Shown: positions 1 to 6,572, counted from the first letter of the stretch. The stretch: 9,268 nucleotides of DNA from Chloroflexota bacterium (GCA_016196905.1 JACPWV010000002.1:1-9268); one strand, 5' to 3'. Translations and numbers: made by a program. The notes: generated by a model not told the origin, from the sequence alone.

Positions 1-30
1 ATCGCGTAGCCAACCTCTGCTCTTGCTCAA
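1..30 (-). CDS. Possible 5' end of the next thiamine-transport gene (partial)
   Basis: On the minus strand, 14 nt after the stop codon of the thiamine-binding protein gene, a TTG codon opens a frame reading MSKSRGWLRD up to the window edge. A short basic N-terminus would suit a ThiP-type ABC permease, and thiB is commonly followed by thiP. No strong Shine-Dalgarno sequence is visible (only a GCAGG). Only ten codons can be seen, so the assignment rests on gene order alone and the start is uncertain. Confidence 0.3.
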   Translation of the reverse strand, partial: MSKSRGWLRD

Positions 31-44
31 GGCGCCTGCGGCGA

Positions 45-1103
45 TCAGCGTAGCACCACCTGGGTCCAGGCTTCGATCCAGCGTTCGCGGTTAGCGGCGA
101 TCTCCTCGGCGCTCAGCGTGGCGGGTTCCTCGGGCACCTGAGCGAACTGCACGAAAACATCCGGCAGCCGGGCGGCCTGGCTGGCCGGGAAGACGAACAT
201 CTGCAGGGGGATGTCCTCTTGGAAGCGCTGACTGAGCAGGAAGTCGATGAACTTTTGGGCCAGGTCCGGCGCGTGGGTGCCGCGCAGAATTCCGGCGAAC
301 TCGATCTGCCGGAAACAAGCGCCACGGCCCAGCACATTCCCGGTGGGCGCCTCGCTCAGGGCGCCCTCACTGAAGTAGACCTCCGCCGCGGGGCTGGTGG
401 CGTAGCTGACCACGATGGGTCTATTGCCCTCTCCACTGCCGCCGCTGAACTGGCCGTAGTAGGCATCCTCCCAGCCGCTGGTGACCATGACCCCATTGCG
501 GCGCAGATCGGCCCAAAAATCGAGGTAAGTGTAACGGCCCTCCTCCTCGAAGTTGGCGAGGGTGGCCAGCAGGAAGGCGAGGCCGGGCGAAGAGGTGGCC
601 GGGTTCTCCACTACCAGCAAACCGTTATATTCGGGCCGGGTTAGATCGGCCAGGTTTAGGGGCGGGGCCAGCCCGCGCTCGCGGAAGTAGTCCTTGTCGT
701 AATTAAGGCAGACATCCCCGTAGTCGATGGGCACCAGTCGATATTGAGGGTCCAGCACCAACCCGTCGGGAACGTTCTCCAAACCGGAGGGCCGATAGGG
801 GATGAAGATATCCGCTTGGAGGGCTCGGCTGAAGAAGGTGTTGTCCACTCCGAAGAAGACGTCCGCCAGGGGGTTGTCCTGGCTTAGAATGGCCTGGTTC
901 AGAGCCGCGCCAGCGTCGCCCGATTTGAGGATCTCCACCCCGGCGTTATTCTCCTGCTCGAACTCGGCGATCACCTCCTGGCTGGCGGCGAAGCTATCGT
1001 GGGTCATCAACCGCAGCGTGCGCGGTCCCGCGGGCGCACAGGCCAGCAGCCCGAATAGGGTCCCAGCCGAGATCAGGATAAGCCAGGACATTCGTCTAAT
1101 CAT
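45..1103 (-). CDS. thiB: Thiamine ABC transporter substrate-binding lipoprotein (ThiB/TbpA family)
   Basis: This 352-residue protein is predicted to capture thiamine outside the membrane and hand it to an ABC permease. The ATG at 1103 is chosen because GGAAGGAGGT lies just upstream at ideal spacing; longer in-frame starts up to 1154 lack this. The N-terminus is basic (MIRRMSW), then hydrophobic, ending in a lipobox LLAC with Cys22, so it is probably a lipid-anchored lipoprotein. The mature part has the ThiB layout: a first strand with LRLMTHDSF, then ADVFFGVDN around residues 98-106, and a C-terminal FVFPAS segment seen in TbpA-like proteins. The length is normal for the family. It lies 68 nt downstream of thiamine pyrophosphokinase, in an operon headed by a TPP riboswitch, which strongly favours thiamine over iron or spermidine, the ligands of related binding proteins. 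Binding-site residues were not individually verified. Confidence 0.9.
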   Translation of the reverse strand: MIRRMSWLILISAGTLFGLLACAPAGPRTLRLMTHDSFAASQEVIAEFEQENNAGVEILKSGDAGAALNQAILSQDNPLADVFFGVDNTFFSRALQADIFIPYRPSGLENVPDGLVLDPQYRLVPIDYGDVCLNYDKDYFRERGLAPPLNLADLTRPEYNGLLVVENPATSSPGLAFLLATLANFEEEGRYTYLDFWADLRRNGVMVTSGWEDAYYGQFSGGSGEGNRPIVVSYATSPAAEVYFSEGALSEAPTGNVLGRGACFRQIEFAGILRGTHAPDLAQKFIDFLLSQRFQEDIPLQMFVFPASQAARLPDVFVQFAQVPEEPATLSAEEIAANRERWIEAWTQVVLR

Positions 1104-1171
1104 CGCGCACCTCCTTCCACTTTGCACTCGATGCGTGCCTCGCTGAGCACCCACTCGCGACCCGGCCTGGC

Positions 1172-1825
1172 CTACTTTCCCTTGAGCGCGCCCGGCGCGA
1201 GCCGCACCGCCAGGAGCGCGCCGCTCCCGATGCGCACCTCGGCCAGCGAGGCAGTGAAGACGTTGCTGATTCCCCGTGTCGAGCCGAACTCGAGGGTTCC
1301 GCCTTCGAGGGGGTATTCCAGCCCACCGGTATAAATCCCGGTGACCCGAGGGCTGAGGGGGATCAAAGACAGGGTATCCCCCACCTGGCCGATGATCTGG
1401 GCACGATCCCGCACCAAGAGCGCCTCCCAGGTCTCACCGACCAGCTTGACCTTCAGCCCAGCGAACTCGGAACGCGCCAGCAACAGGATGTTGGCCAGGC
1501 TTTGATCGGTCCGCCCCTCAGTGGCCGCCAAGATCAAGAGTTCCTGCGCCCCGCGACGGGCGGCCTCCCTCAGGGCCAACTCCAGGTCGGTCTGATCCTT
1601 GCGGGCGGGATACCGCATGAATTGGCACCCCCTCGTCTCCAGCTCGCGGCGCAGGGCATCCGGCAAGGAGTCCAGATCGCCGACCACCACCTGCGGGGTC
1701 AGGCCGGCGGCCAGGGCGTTTCGCGCACCGCCATCGGCGACCACGATAAGATCGTCAGGGCGCCACAGCCCCCGATAGTGTTCGGGGTCCCCCAGTGAAC
1801 CGTTGGCGAAGATGACAGCGCGCAT
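1172..1825 (-). CDS. thiN: Thiamine pyrophosphokinase
   Basis: The enzyme transfers pyrophosphate from ATP to thiamine, giving TPP in the cytosol. At 217 residues it has the usual family length. Visible motifs in order are ADGGARN (about residues 30-36), GDLDSL (about 49-54), DQTDLE (about 77-82) and EGRTDQSLANI (about 103-113), followed by the C-terminal beta domain with STRGISN and a final hydrophobic strand. The GRTDQ segment corresponds to the GRxDH motif of many bacterial enzymes; eukaryotic enzymes also carry Q here, so this is variation, not damage. The ATG at 1825 is chosen because MRAVIFANG is the natural first strand; the frame stays open further upstream only through riboswitch sequence. 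The purine run AAAAAGGA abuts the ATG with no spacer, so its Shine-Dalgarno role is unclear. It is the first gene after the TPP riboswitch and precedes thiB. The symbol thiN follows Bacillus usage. Confidence 0.93.
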   Translation of the reverse strand: MRAVIFANGSLGDPEHYRGLWRPDDLIVVADGGARNALAAGLTPQVVVGDLDSLPDALRRELETRGCQFMRYPARKDQTDLELALREAARRGAQELLILAATEGRTDQSLANILLLARSEFAGLKVKLVGETWEALLVRDRAQIIGQVGDTLSLIPLSPRVTGIYTGGLEYPLEGGTLEFGSTRGISNVFTASLAEVRIGSGALLAVRLAPGALKGK

Positions 1826-1864
1826 TCCTTTTTCGCGACCCCTTCCCCCTGGCGTCGAAAGGAG

Positions 1865-1894
1865 AAAAGTGCCGCCGCCCACGGTGGGCGGCGG
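1865..1894 (-). terminator. Riboswitch-linked intrinsic terminator hairpin
   Basis: A perfect inverted repeat with 11-base arms (CCGCCGCCCAC / GTGGGCGGCGG, at 1872-1882 and 1884-1894) lies between the TPP aptamer and the kinase start. With a realistic loop this is about a 9-bp GC stem. On the minus strand it is followed by CACTTTTCTCC, a short T tract. The position and form fit the expression platform of a transcription-terminating TPP riboswitch. I could not identify a clear antiterminator by eye. Confidence 0.72.
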
Positions 1895-1908
1895 TTTGTG
1901 CGCAAGGT

Positions 1909-2021
1909 ACGCTCCCTCCGCTGGCATTACCCAGATCAGGTTCTACGGGTCGATGGCAATTTCCCCGACGAGATCAGGGAGAGGCCATCCTCTCAGCCTG
2001 GCTTCACCAAGCTCCCCGCGT
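1909..2021 (-). promoter_or_regulatory. TPP riboswitch (THI-box aptamer)
   Basis: Read on the minus strand, the conserved THI-box elements appear in order: GGGGAGC, then GGCTGAGAGG (T-loop CTGAGA at 1991-1996), then GAACCTGATCTGGGTAATG and GCCAGCGGAGGGAG. ACGC (2018-2021) and GCGT (1909-1912) can close stem P1. Between CTGAGA and the GAACCTGATC segment, ATGGC and GCCAT (1984-1988 with 1953-1957) can form an optional P3-type extension, making this aptamer somewhat longer than the minimal class. TPP binding normally shuts down downstream genes. Here the downstream genes are thiamine pyrophosphokinase and thiB, giving feedback control of thiamine uptake and activation. Confidence 0.95.
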
Positions 2022-2057
2022 CTATTCGAGTGTTCGGGTTCTGGAGTGCTCCCTTTT

Positions 2058-2087
2058 ATTATACCAAGTTTAGAGGAGACTTGCCAA
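2058..2087 (-). promoter_or_regulatory. Sigma-70-type promoter of the thiamine operon
   Basis: On the minus strand TTGGCA (2082-2087) and a perfect TATAAT (2058-2063) are separated by 18 nt. Transcription would begin near 2050, about 30 nt before the riboswitch aptamer. The -35 element lies inside the last codons of the upstream roadblock gene, so the thiamine operon starts where the signalling operon ends. Confidence 0.75.
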
Positions 2088-2276
2088 ATCCTCTGCGGCC
2101 CGGGAGATATCTAGGAAGACCAGGCCCAACTTGGCCCGTTCCCGAGCCAGCACGGTGAGCACCGCCTCCTGGCCGATGGAGGTGAGGATGACGTAACCCT
2201 GCTTGCCGCGTACGAAAACCTGTTGCAGGGCGCCGCGCTGCAGCTCGAGGGCGATGCGATCGCCCAGGGAGAGCAT
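2070..2276 (-). CDS. Short roadblock/LC7-like protein (C-terminal half of domain)
   Basis: This 68-residue protein reads like the second half of a roadblock/LC7 domain: an amphipathic helix (MLSLGDRIALEL), paired strands (QQVFVRGKQGYVILTSIG, then AVLTVLAR), a strand LGLVFLDI, and a final helix AAEDLASLL. Bacterial roadblock proteins of the MglB or CvnB type usually run over 100 residues and begin with another beta hairpin, absent here. The frame upstream continues into the GTPase region but encodes nothing like the missing part. The ATG lies 4 nt after the GTPase stop and has no clear Shine-Dalgarno sequence, which suggests translational coupling. Roadblock proteins typically dimerise and bind small GTPases, often as activators. 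That role for this protein is inferred from family and position. Confidence 0.7.
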   Translation of the reverse strand: MLSLGDRIALELQRGALQQVFVRGKQGYVILTSIGQEAVLTVLARERAKLGLVFLDISRAAEDLASLL

Positions 2277-2280
2277 AGCG

Positions 2281-2811
2281 TTAAGTCTCGATTTTATCCA
2301 GGATGGTGTAGAGCAGTTCGAGGAGCACGCCTTTCGCGCTCTCTCGATCCGTGGCTACGCAGGGCAGCACCTTGACCGCCGGATCGATGTGCAGGGCGAT
2401 GCGCAGGTCCTCGGGCTGCCAGGCATCGGGGTGATCTTGCTTGTTGGCGGCCACCACGTAGGCCACGGGGCTGTGGCGGCGGAAAGTGTCCAAGATCATC
2501 TTGGCTTCTCGAAAGGTCTCTGGAGCGATGCTGTCCACCATGACGATGAACCCCAACATCCCTTCGGAAAGGATGTCCCACATAAAGTCAAAGCGCTTTT
2601 GGCCCGGCGTGCCAAAGAGGTGCAGCACCAAATCCCGGTCCACGGTGAGCCTTCCGAAGTCCATGGCCACCGTGGTCATCTCCTTGGTGTCTCGGCTGCC
2701 GTCGCTGAGTCGCCGCTCGGTAGAGACCACCTCGATCTCGCTGAGGGAGGAGATGAAGCGGGTCTTTCCGGAGTTGAAGGGGCCGGTGATCACCACCTTA
2801 ACGCTTTGCAC
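2281..2811 (-). CDS. Small Ras-like GTPase, CvnD/MglA type
   Basis: This 176-residue cytosolic GTPase has all expected nucleotide-binding motifs: the P-loop GPFNSGKT (residues 10-17), a switch I threonine in KEMTTVAMDFG (43-53), LFGTPGQKRF (65-74) for G3, NKQD (123-126) for guanine recognition, and a G5-like CVATD (151-155). Glycine takes the place of the classical DxxG aspartate, as in the FGTPGQ motif of actinobacterial conservon (CvnD) GTPases. The segment MTTVAMDFGRLTVDRDLVL followed by FMWD also matches that group. The start is GTG at 2811, with GCGAGG upstream; it places VKVVITG as the first strand. It lies 20 nt after the DUF4388 gene and 4 nt before the half-roadblock gene, so it is probably a nucleotide-dependent switch working with both. 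No conservon-type histidine kinase gene is nearby. Confidence 0.88.
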   Translation of the reverse strand: MQSVKVVITGPFNSGKTRFISSLSEIEVVSTERRLSDGSRDTKEMTTVAMDFGRLTVDRDLVLHLFGTPGQKRFDFMWDILSEGMLGFIVMVDSIAPETFREAKMILDTFRRHSPVAYVVAANKQDHPDAWQPEDLRIALHIDPAVKVLPCVATDRESAKGVLLELLYTILDKIET

Positions 2812-2831
2812 GGGGTGCCTCGCCGGGCGGG

Positions 2832-3641
2832 CTAGATCCCGCGCACCCGCTCGATCAAGCGAAGGATCAAGCTGCGCTTGACCGGGACGGCAGGTTGCGT
2901 GAAAGGCGGGGGTGTCACGACCCTGGGCACCAGCGGGGGCACCAACTGCACCAGGCCTGCCGCCAGCAGGCCGTAGACCACCTTGCGGATCTGGGGGTCG
3001 TTCAGGGCGCTGGCCCGGGCGATCTCTTGCAGACTCCGCTGCCCCTGGATCTGGGAGAGGACCCGCCACTCCTCGGGGCTGAGTTGGACGCGTTTGAGGG
3101 CGGCCCGCGCGTGAGGGGCGAACTGAGGGATCAGATCCAGATCGGGCACCGCCTCCTCCAACCGGCGGCGCTCGCGAACCAGGCGACTCCCCTCCAGGAT
3201 GATGTCTTCCAAGCGCAGCGCCAGAGTGATCTTGCCCTCGGGGGGCAGGCGGTTGGGCTCGAAGACGAAAACTCCCTCGGATCGCGTGAACAGCCGATAG
3301 ACAGCTTCTAGAAAATGGCCACGCAGGGTCTCCAAGATTTGTTCTCGGTTGGTATAGCCAGCGTTGATCAGAAGCAAGCCCAGCTCTTTCTCGCTGGAGG
3401 CGTGGAACCTCTCGCGGATGGTCTGGGACTGTTCTGCGCTGAGGCGACCGGCTTTCTGTAATAAATCTAACAATCCGAGGCCCTTCCCGTTAGAGGCATG
3501 GACTAGCTTGCCCTCGCGGAAATAGAGGTTGGTGATGTGTTCAAGGTCCTGGATGGTCAAGGTTCCGGTCTTCTTGGCCAGGTTGACCAGGTTGAGAAGT
3601 TGAGTGAGGCTGAAATCGCGGAGATTGCCACGGAGCGCCAT
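2832..3641 (-). CDS. DUF4388 (PATAN-like) protein with C-terminal winged-helix-like segment
   Basis: This 269-residue soluble protein opens with the DUF4388 signature: LRDFSLTQLLNLVNLAKKTG, then TLTI and YFREGKLVHAS by residue 50. A helical region follows (about 55-120), with GLLLINAGYTNREQILETL resembling the degenerate repeats common in this family. Residues 188-236 (SPEEWRVLSQIQGQRSLQEI, then a helix with VVYGLLAAGLVQL) look like a small winged helix often found in DUF4388 proteins. A proline-rich linker (235-254) leads to a basic C-terminal helix (RSLILRLIERVRGI). Such proteins are thought to act in two-component-like or polarity signalling, but the molecular role is not established. It is the first gene of the operon with the GTPase and half-roadblock genes, and may be a target or adaptor of the GTPase (inference). 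ATG at 3641 has only a weak Shine-Dalgarno sequence. Confidence 0.85.
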   Translation of the reverse strand: MALRGNLRDFSLTQLLNLVNLAKKTGTLTIQDLEHITNLYFREGKLVHASNGKGLGLLDLLQKAGRLSAEQSQTIRERFHASSEKELGLLLINAGYTNREQILETLRGHFLEAVYRLFTRSEGVFVFEPNRLPPEGKITLALRLEDIILEGSRLVRERRRLEEAVPDLDLIPQFAPHARAALKRVQLSPEEWRVLSQIQGQRSLQEIARASALNDPQIRKVVYGLLAAGLVQLVPPLVPRVVTPPPFTQPAVPVKRSLILRLIERVRGI

Positions 3642-3679
3642 GGCGTGTGTCTCGTCGGCTACCCTATTACAGGATTTGC

Positions 3680-3708
3680 ATTATACTTTTAAACAATTAT
3701 GGCGTCAA
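3680..3708 (-). promoter_or_regulatory. Sigma-70-type promoter of the DUF4388-GTPase-roadblock operon
   Basis: On the minus strand TTGACG (3703-3708) and perfect TATAAT (3680-3685) are exactly 17 nt apart, in an AT-rich patch that stands out in a GC-rich window. Transcription would start near 3673, giving a leader of about 30 nt before the ATG at 3641. Of the promoters seen here it matches consensus best. The remaining gap to the M3 gene (3709-3811) holds no convincing forward promoter. Confidence 0.8.
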
Positions 3709-3811
3709 TCGCCCATTAGTACTTTGGTCACATTCAGCCTGCTGCAGCCCTCTGTGGGCCGAGCCTCCCCAGGCGCGTGAATCCATAGGGGGCTGGGCGG
3801 GGAGGGGTGGG

Positions 3812-5260
3812 ATGCGGGAGGAACTTGAACGGGACGCCGAACGCTTTCACCAGGAAGCCACCCGCGAATACTACCTGGTCCGCTCAGGCCAGAAGGAGGC
3901 CCTGGAACTCAGCCCCATCTACGAGCGCTATGAGCACCTCTTCACCCGCGCCGCGGCCCAGGAGACCCTGCGTGAGCGCCGGGAGAGGGGCGGGCGCTTT
4001 TTGGCCGAGTTCATCACCCTGGAACATTTAGAGAATTCGGTCAAACAGCTCAGCGACCAGATCGCCAATATGCTCTTGCGTGCCAAGGCGACCTGGGAAG
4101 GCCAGGAGGTGGCCTATCACAACCTAGAGATCCTCTACACCAATGAGCCCCATCTGGATCGGCGCCATCACCTCTACCAGAACCGCATGCAAATCACCGC
4201 CCAAGCCAACCCACTGCGCGGGGAGCGCTGGGTCGCGCTTCAGGCTGCGGCCAAGGAGCTGGGATTCCCCCACTACGGCGCGCTGTGCGATGAGTTGCGC
4301 GCCCTCGACCTGGCGCGGCTGGCCAAGGAGATGAAGACGCTGCTGGCAGAGACCGAACGGGCCTACTTCGAACGATTGGGCTACTACCTTTATCGCATCG
4401 ATGTCCCCGAAGCGCAAGCCAATCGCGCGGATATCGCCTTCCTCTTCCGCGCGGCCCATTTCGATCCCCTTTTTCCCTCGCAGCGATTGATCTCCTCCCT
4501 CACCGCTACCCTGCAGGGTTTGGGTATTCGCTTGGCGGAGCAGAAAAATTTGGAGTTGGACATCGAGCCGCGGCCGCTCAAATCTCCCCGTGCCTTCGTG
4601 GCGCCCATTCGCATCCCGGAGGAGGTCAAGCTGGTGATCAAGCCGCGGGGCGGCCAAGATGATTACGATTCCTTCTATCACGAGGCGGGGCACGCCCAGC
4701 ATTTCGTCCACGTCTCTCCCGAGTTGGTCTTCCCGTTCCGGCGCCTGGGGGACAATTCGATCACCGAATGCTACGCCTTTCTATTCCAGCACCTCCTGCA
4801 CAGCCCGCGCTGGTTGGAGGTGTTCCTGGGCGTCGAGGGGGCGCAGGATTACCTGCGCCACGTTCATTTTCGAAAACTCTACATGCTGCGCCGTTACGCC
4901 TCCAAGCTTCTCTACGAGTTGGATCTCCACGCCGATGGCCTCTTCGGCGCCGAGCAACGTTACGCCGCCTTGTTGGGAAATAACCTAGGGCTGAGTATCT
5001 ACCCCGAGGATTATCTGGACGACCTGGACGATGCCTTTTATGCGGCCCAATATCTGCGAGCTTGGATCCTGGAGATGCAACTGCGCCGTTACCTGGAAGA
5101 TCACTTCGGGCGCGACTGGTTCGCTCACCCGGAGGCCGGCCGTTTTCTCATTGGCCTGTGGCAACGGGGGCAGGAGTTCACCGCTCCTGAGTTGGCCGTG
5201 GATTTGGGCTACGCGGGCTTGAGCCTGGATCCGCTGCTGGAGGAGCTGACCCGCCGCTGA
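3812..5260 (+). CDS. M3-family zinc metallopeptidase (oligoendopeptidase-like)
   Basis: This 482-residue peptidase has no signal peptide and is probably a cytosolic oligopeptidase. The active site is YHEAGHAQHF with His290, Glu291 and His294. A second glutamate, Glu319 in SITECYAF, lies 25 residues beyond His294, the spacing of the third zinc ligand in thimet-type M3 enzymes. The N-terminal part is charged and helical, as in this family. The C-terminal region has an aromatic segment DDAFYAAQYLRAWI that may contribute substrate-binding tyrosines. It is shorter than PepF (about 600) and thimet oligopeptidases (about 680). The ATG at 3812 is chosen because GGGGAGG precedes it and MREELERDAERF starts the conserved helix. 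The frame is open back to 3647, but that stretch crosses the divergent promoter region and reads as non-protein-like sequence. The gene is divergent from the DUF4388 operon; its substrate is unknown. Confidence 0.88.
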   Translation: MREELERDAERFHQEATREYYLVRSGQKEALELSPIYERYEHLFTRAAAQETLRERRERGGRFLAEFITLEHLENSVKQLSDQIANMLLRAKATWEGQEVAYHNLEILYTNEPHLDRRHHLYQNRMQITAQANPLRGERWVALQAAAKELGFPHYGALCDELRALDLARLAKEMKTLLAETERAYFERLGYYLYRIDVPEAQANRADIAFLFRAAHFDPLFPSQRLISSLTATLQGLGIRLAEQKNLELDIEPRPLKSPRAFVAPIRIPEEVKLVIKPRGGQDDYDSFYHEAGHAQHFVHVSPELVFPFRRLGDNSITECYAFLFQHLLHSPRWLEVFLGVEGAQDYLRHVHFRKLYMLRRYASKLLYELDLHADGLFGAEQRYAALLGNNLGLSIYPEDYLDDLDDAFYAAQYLRAWILEMQLRRYLEDHFGRDWFAHPEAGRFLIGLWQRGQEFTAPELAVDLGYAGLSLDPLLEELTRR

Positions 5261-5276
5261 GTCGATGCTCGATTCC

Positions 5277-5296
5277 GGGTCGGTTCACGCCGGCCC
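5277..5296. terminator. Candidate hairpin between convergent genes
   Basis: GGGTCGG (5277-5283) and CCGGCCC (5290-5296) can form a 7-bp stem with one T-G wobble and a 6-nt loop. It sits in the 82-nt gap between the stop codons of the convergent M3 and M48 genes, where a shared terminator would be expected. Neither strand has a T tract after the stem, so intrinsic termination is doubtful. Confidence 0.25.
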
Positions 5297-5342
5297 CAAA
5301 CAGCACAGCATGGCTTATCGTCGCTCAGGGGCGAGTCATTTA

Positions 5343-6509
5343 TCAACGGCGCCCGCTCGCCTCGGCGGGGGCCTGTTGAAAGCGGTGTCCCAGCTCCAGG
5401 CGCTTGCGGATGGGCGGATGGCTGTAGAGCAGCATCTCCACCCAGGGCTCGGGGTCGGCATCGGCCAGGTTTTGATTGGCCAGCTTGGTCATGGCGGAGA
5501 TGAAGGCCCCTGGCCTGCCCGTGGTGCGCAGGGCGTACTCGTCGGCGGCGCGTTCTCGAGCCCGCGAGTAGGCATTGACCAAAGGCGTACTCACCAGCAT
5601 GGCCCCGCCCATGACCAGTGCCAGCCAGGGTATAGAGGCCATATCCGCCACACTCTGAAAGCCGAAGGCGCTCACCCCCCAGCGTAGGGCCAGGTGGGCC
5701 AGGTAGAGGGCGGCCAGGGTCAGCGCGGACTGGACAGCGATCCCACGGGGGATATCCCCGTGCACGTGATGGGCCAGCTCGTGGGCCAGGACCACTTCGA
5801 TCTCGTCTGCGCTGTAATGGCGATAGAGGGTATCGCCCAGGACGATGCGCCGGGTGTTGCCCAGGCCCAAGAGGGCCGCGTTGGCCGTCACGCTGCGGCG
5901 ACTTAAATCGATGCTGAAGACACCGCGCACTTTGGTCCCCGCCCGCTCGGCTAACTCCTGGAGGCGACGCGCCAGCTCCTCGTCGGCCAGGGGGGTCAGC
6001 TTGTAAAAGAGGGGCAGGATCAGCAGGGGGGAGAGGTTGGTTAAGACCACACTGAAGAACAGCCAGAACAGCCCCGTCCACAGCCACCACAGCTCGGGGC
6101 TGCGCTGCAGAAGGAGATAAACCACCTCGACGAGCGTGCCACCCAGCATCAGGCTCAGGCCAGCGCCTTTGATCTGATCGCTCAGCCAGCCACGCCGGCT
6201 CTGGGTGGAGAGCTGATAGCGATGGGGCAGAACGAAGCCACCGTAATAGTCCAAGGGCGTGCGCAGCAGCCCATAGCCCAGGGCGAAGAATACGAAGAAG
6301 AGGGCGACCCCGATGGCCGGCTCAGGGCTGAGCAGGGCGAGGGTGCTTCTCAGTTGAACGCTGAGCCCGCTGAGCAGATAGGCCAGCGCATAGAGGCCGC
6401 CTAGAGTTAGATCGACCAGCAAGAGGCGACGGCGCAGCCAGGCGTACTCTTTGGCTCTCTTTTGTCGTTGCGGGTCGAGTTCTTGGCCGGAGATGGCGGG
6501 TGTGTCCAT
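5343..6509 (-). CDS. M48-family (Ste24-like) integral membrane zinc protease
   Basis: This protein has 388 residues from the ATG at 6509. It contains HELAHHVHGD (zinc ligands His243 and His247, catalytic Glu244) and a downstream RERAADEYAL with Glu319 as third zinc ligand and Asp323. The preceding NTRRIVLGDTL and the later SHPPIRKRL (His364) are characteristic of Ste24/CAAX-protease-1 enzymes. Hydrophobic segments fall near residues 29-50, 65-82, 115-134, 141-170 (probably two), 256-275 and 292-310, consistent with a seven-helix Ste24 fold. Bacterial members are thought to act in membrane protein quality control; CAAX processing need not apply. The N-terminus is uncertain: an in-frame stop lies just upstream, a TTG at 6533 would add eight residues, and neither start has a clear Shine-Dalgarno sequence. 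It converges with the M3 gene and diverges from the DUF62 gene. A soluble M48 protein is excluded by the helices. Confidence 0.92.
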   Translation of the reverse strand: MDTPAISGQELDPQRQKRAKEYAWLRRRLLLVDLTLGGLYALAYLLSGLSVQLRSTLALLSPEPAIGVALFFVFFALGYGLLRTPLDYYGGFVLPHRYQLSTQSRRGWLSDQIKGAGLSLMLGGTLVEVVYLLLQRSPELWWLWTGLFWLFFSVVLTNLSPLLILPLFYKLTPLADEELARRLQELAERAGTKVRGVFSIDLSRRSVTANAALLGLGNTRRIVLGDTLYRHYSADEIEVVLAHELAHHVHGDIPRGIAVQSALTLAALYLAHLALRWGVSAFGFQSVADMASIPWLALVMGGAMLVSTPLVNAYSRARERAADEYALRTTGRPGAFISAMTKLANQNLADADPEPWVEMLLYSHPPIRKRLELGHRFQQAPAEASGRR

Positions 6510-6542
6510 GGTCGGCGGCTGGGGATGGTCCAACCGCCGCAG

Positions 6543-6572
6543 ATGTTAGCATAGAGAGGGGGGCGATGCCAA
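6543..6572 (-). promoter_or_regulatory. Candidate promoter of the M48 protease gene
   Basis: On the minus strand TTGGCA (6567-6572) and TAACAT (6543-6548) are 18 nt apart, the same -35 hexamer and spacing as the thiamine promoter. Transcription would start near 6536, leaving about 27 nt before the ATG at 6509 or almost no leader before the TTG at 6533. The -35 overlaps the first codons of the divergent DUF62 gene. The -10 matches consensus at only four of six positions. Confidence 0.4.

Noticed and set aside
1826..1927. N-terminal extension of thiamine pyrophosphokinase by 34 residues from an upstream start.
   Set aside because: The extension is encoded by the terminator hairpin and the 3' strand of the TPP aptamer, and the family fold begins at MRAVIFANG.
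2812..3069. Longer GTPase start within the DUF4388 gene.
   Set aside because: The extra residues are an out-of-frame reading of DUF4388 (proline/arginine/glycine-rich), while GTG at 2811 has an upstream GCGAGG and opens directly onto the first beta strand.
3701..3713. Short inverted repeat GGCG-N5-CGCC around the -35 of the signalling operon, as a possible operator.
   Set aside because: Four-base arms in GC-rich DNA are expected by chance, and there is no second copy.
3647..3811. N-terminal extension of the M3 peptidase by 55 residues.
   Set aside because: It crosses the divergent promoter region, shows no family-like sequence, and a good Shine-Dalgarno sequence supports the ATG at 3812.
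5209..6090. A 293-codon open frame on the minus strand overlapping the M48 gene.
   Set aside because: It is an alternate frame of the protease, rich in Arg, Pro and Gly, without recognisable motifs; high GC content keeps shadow frames open.
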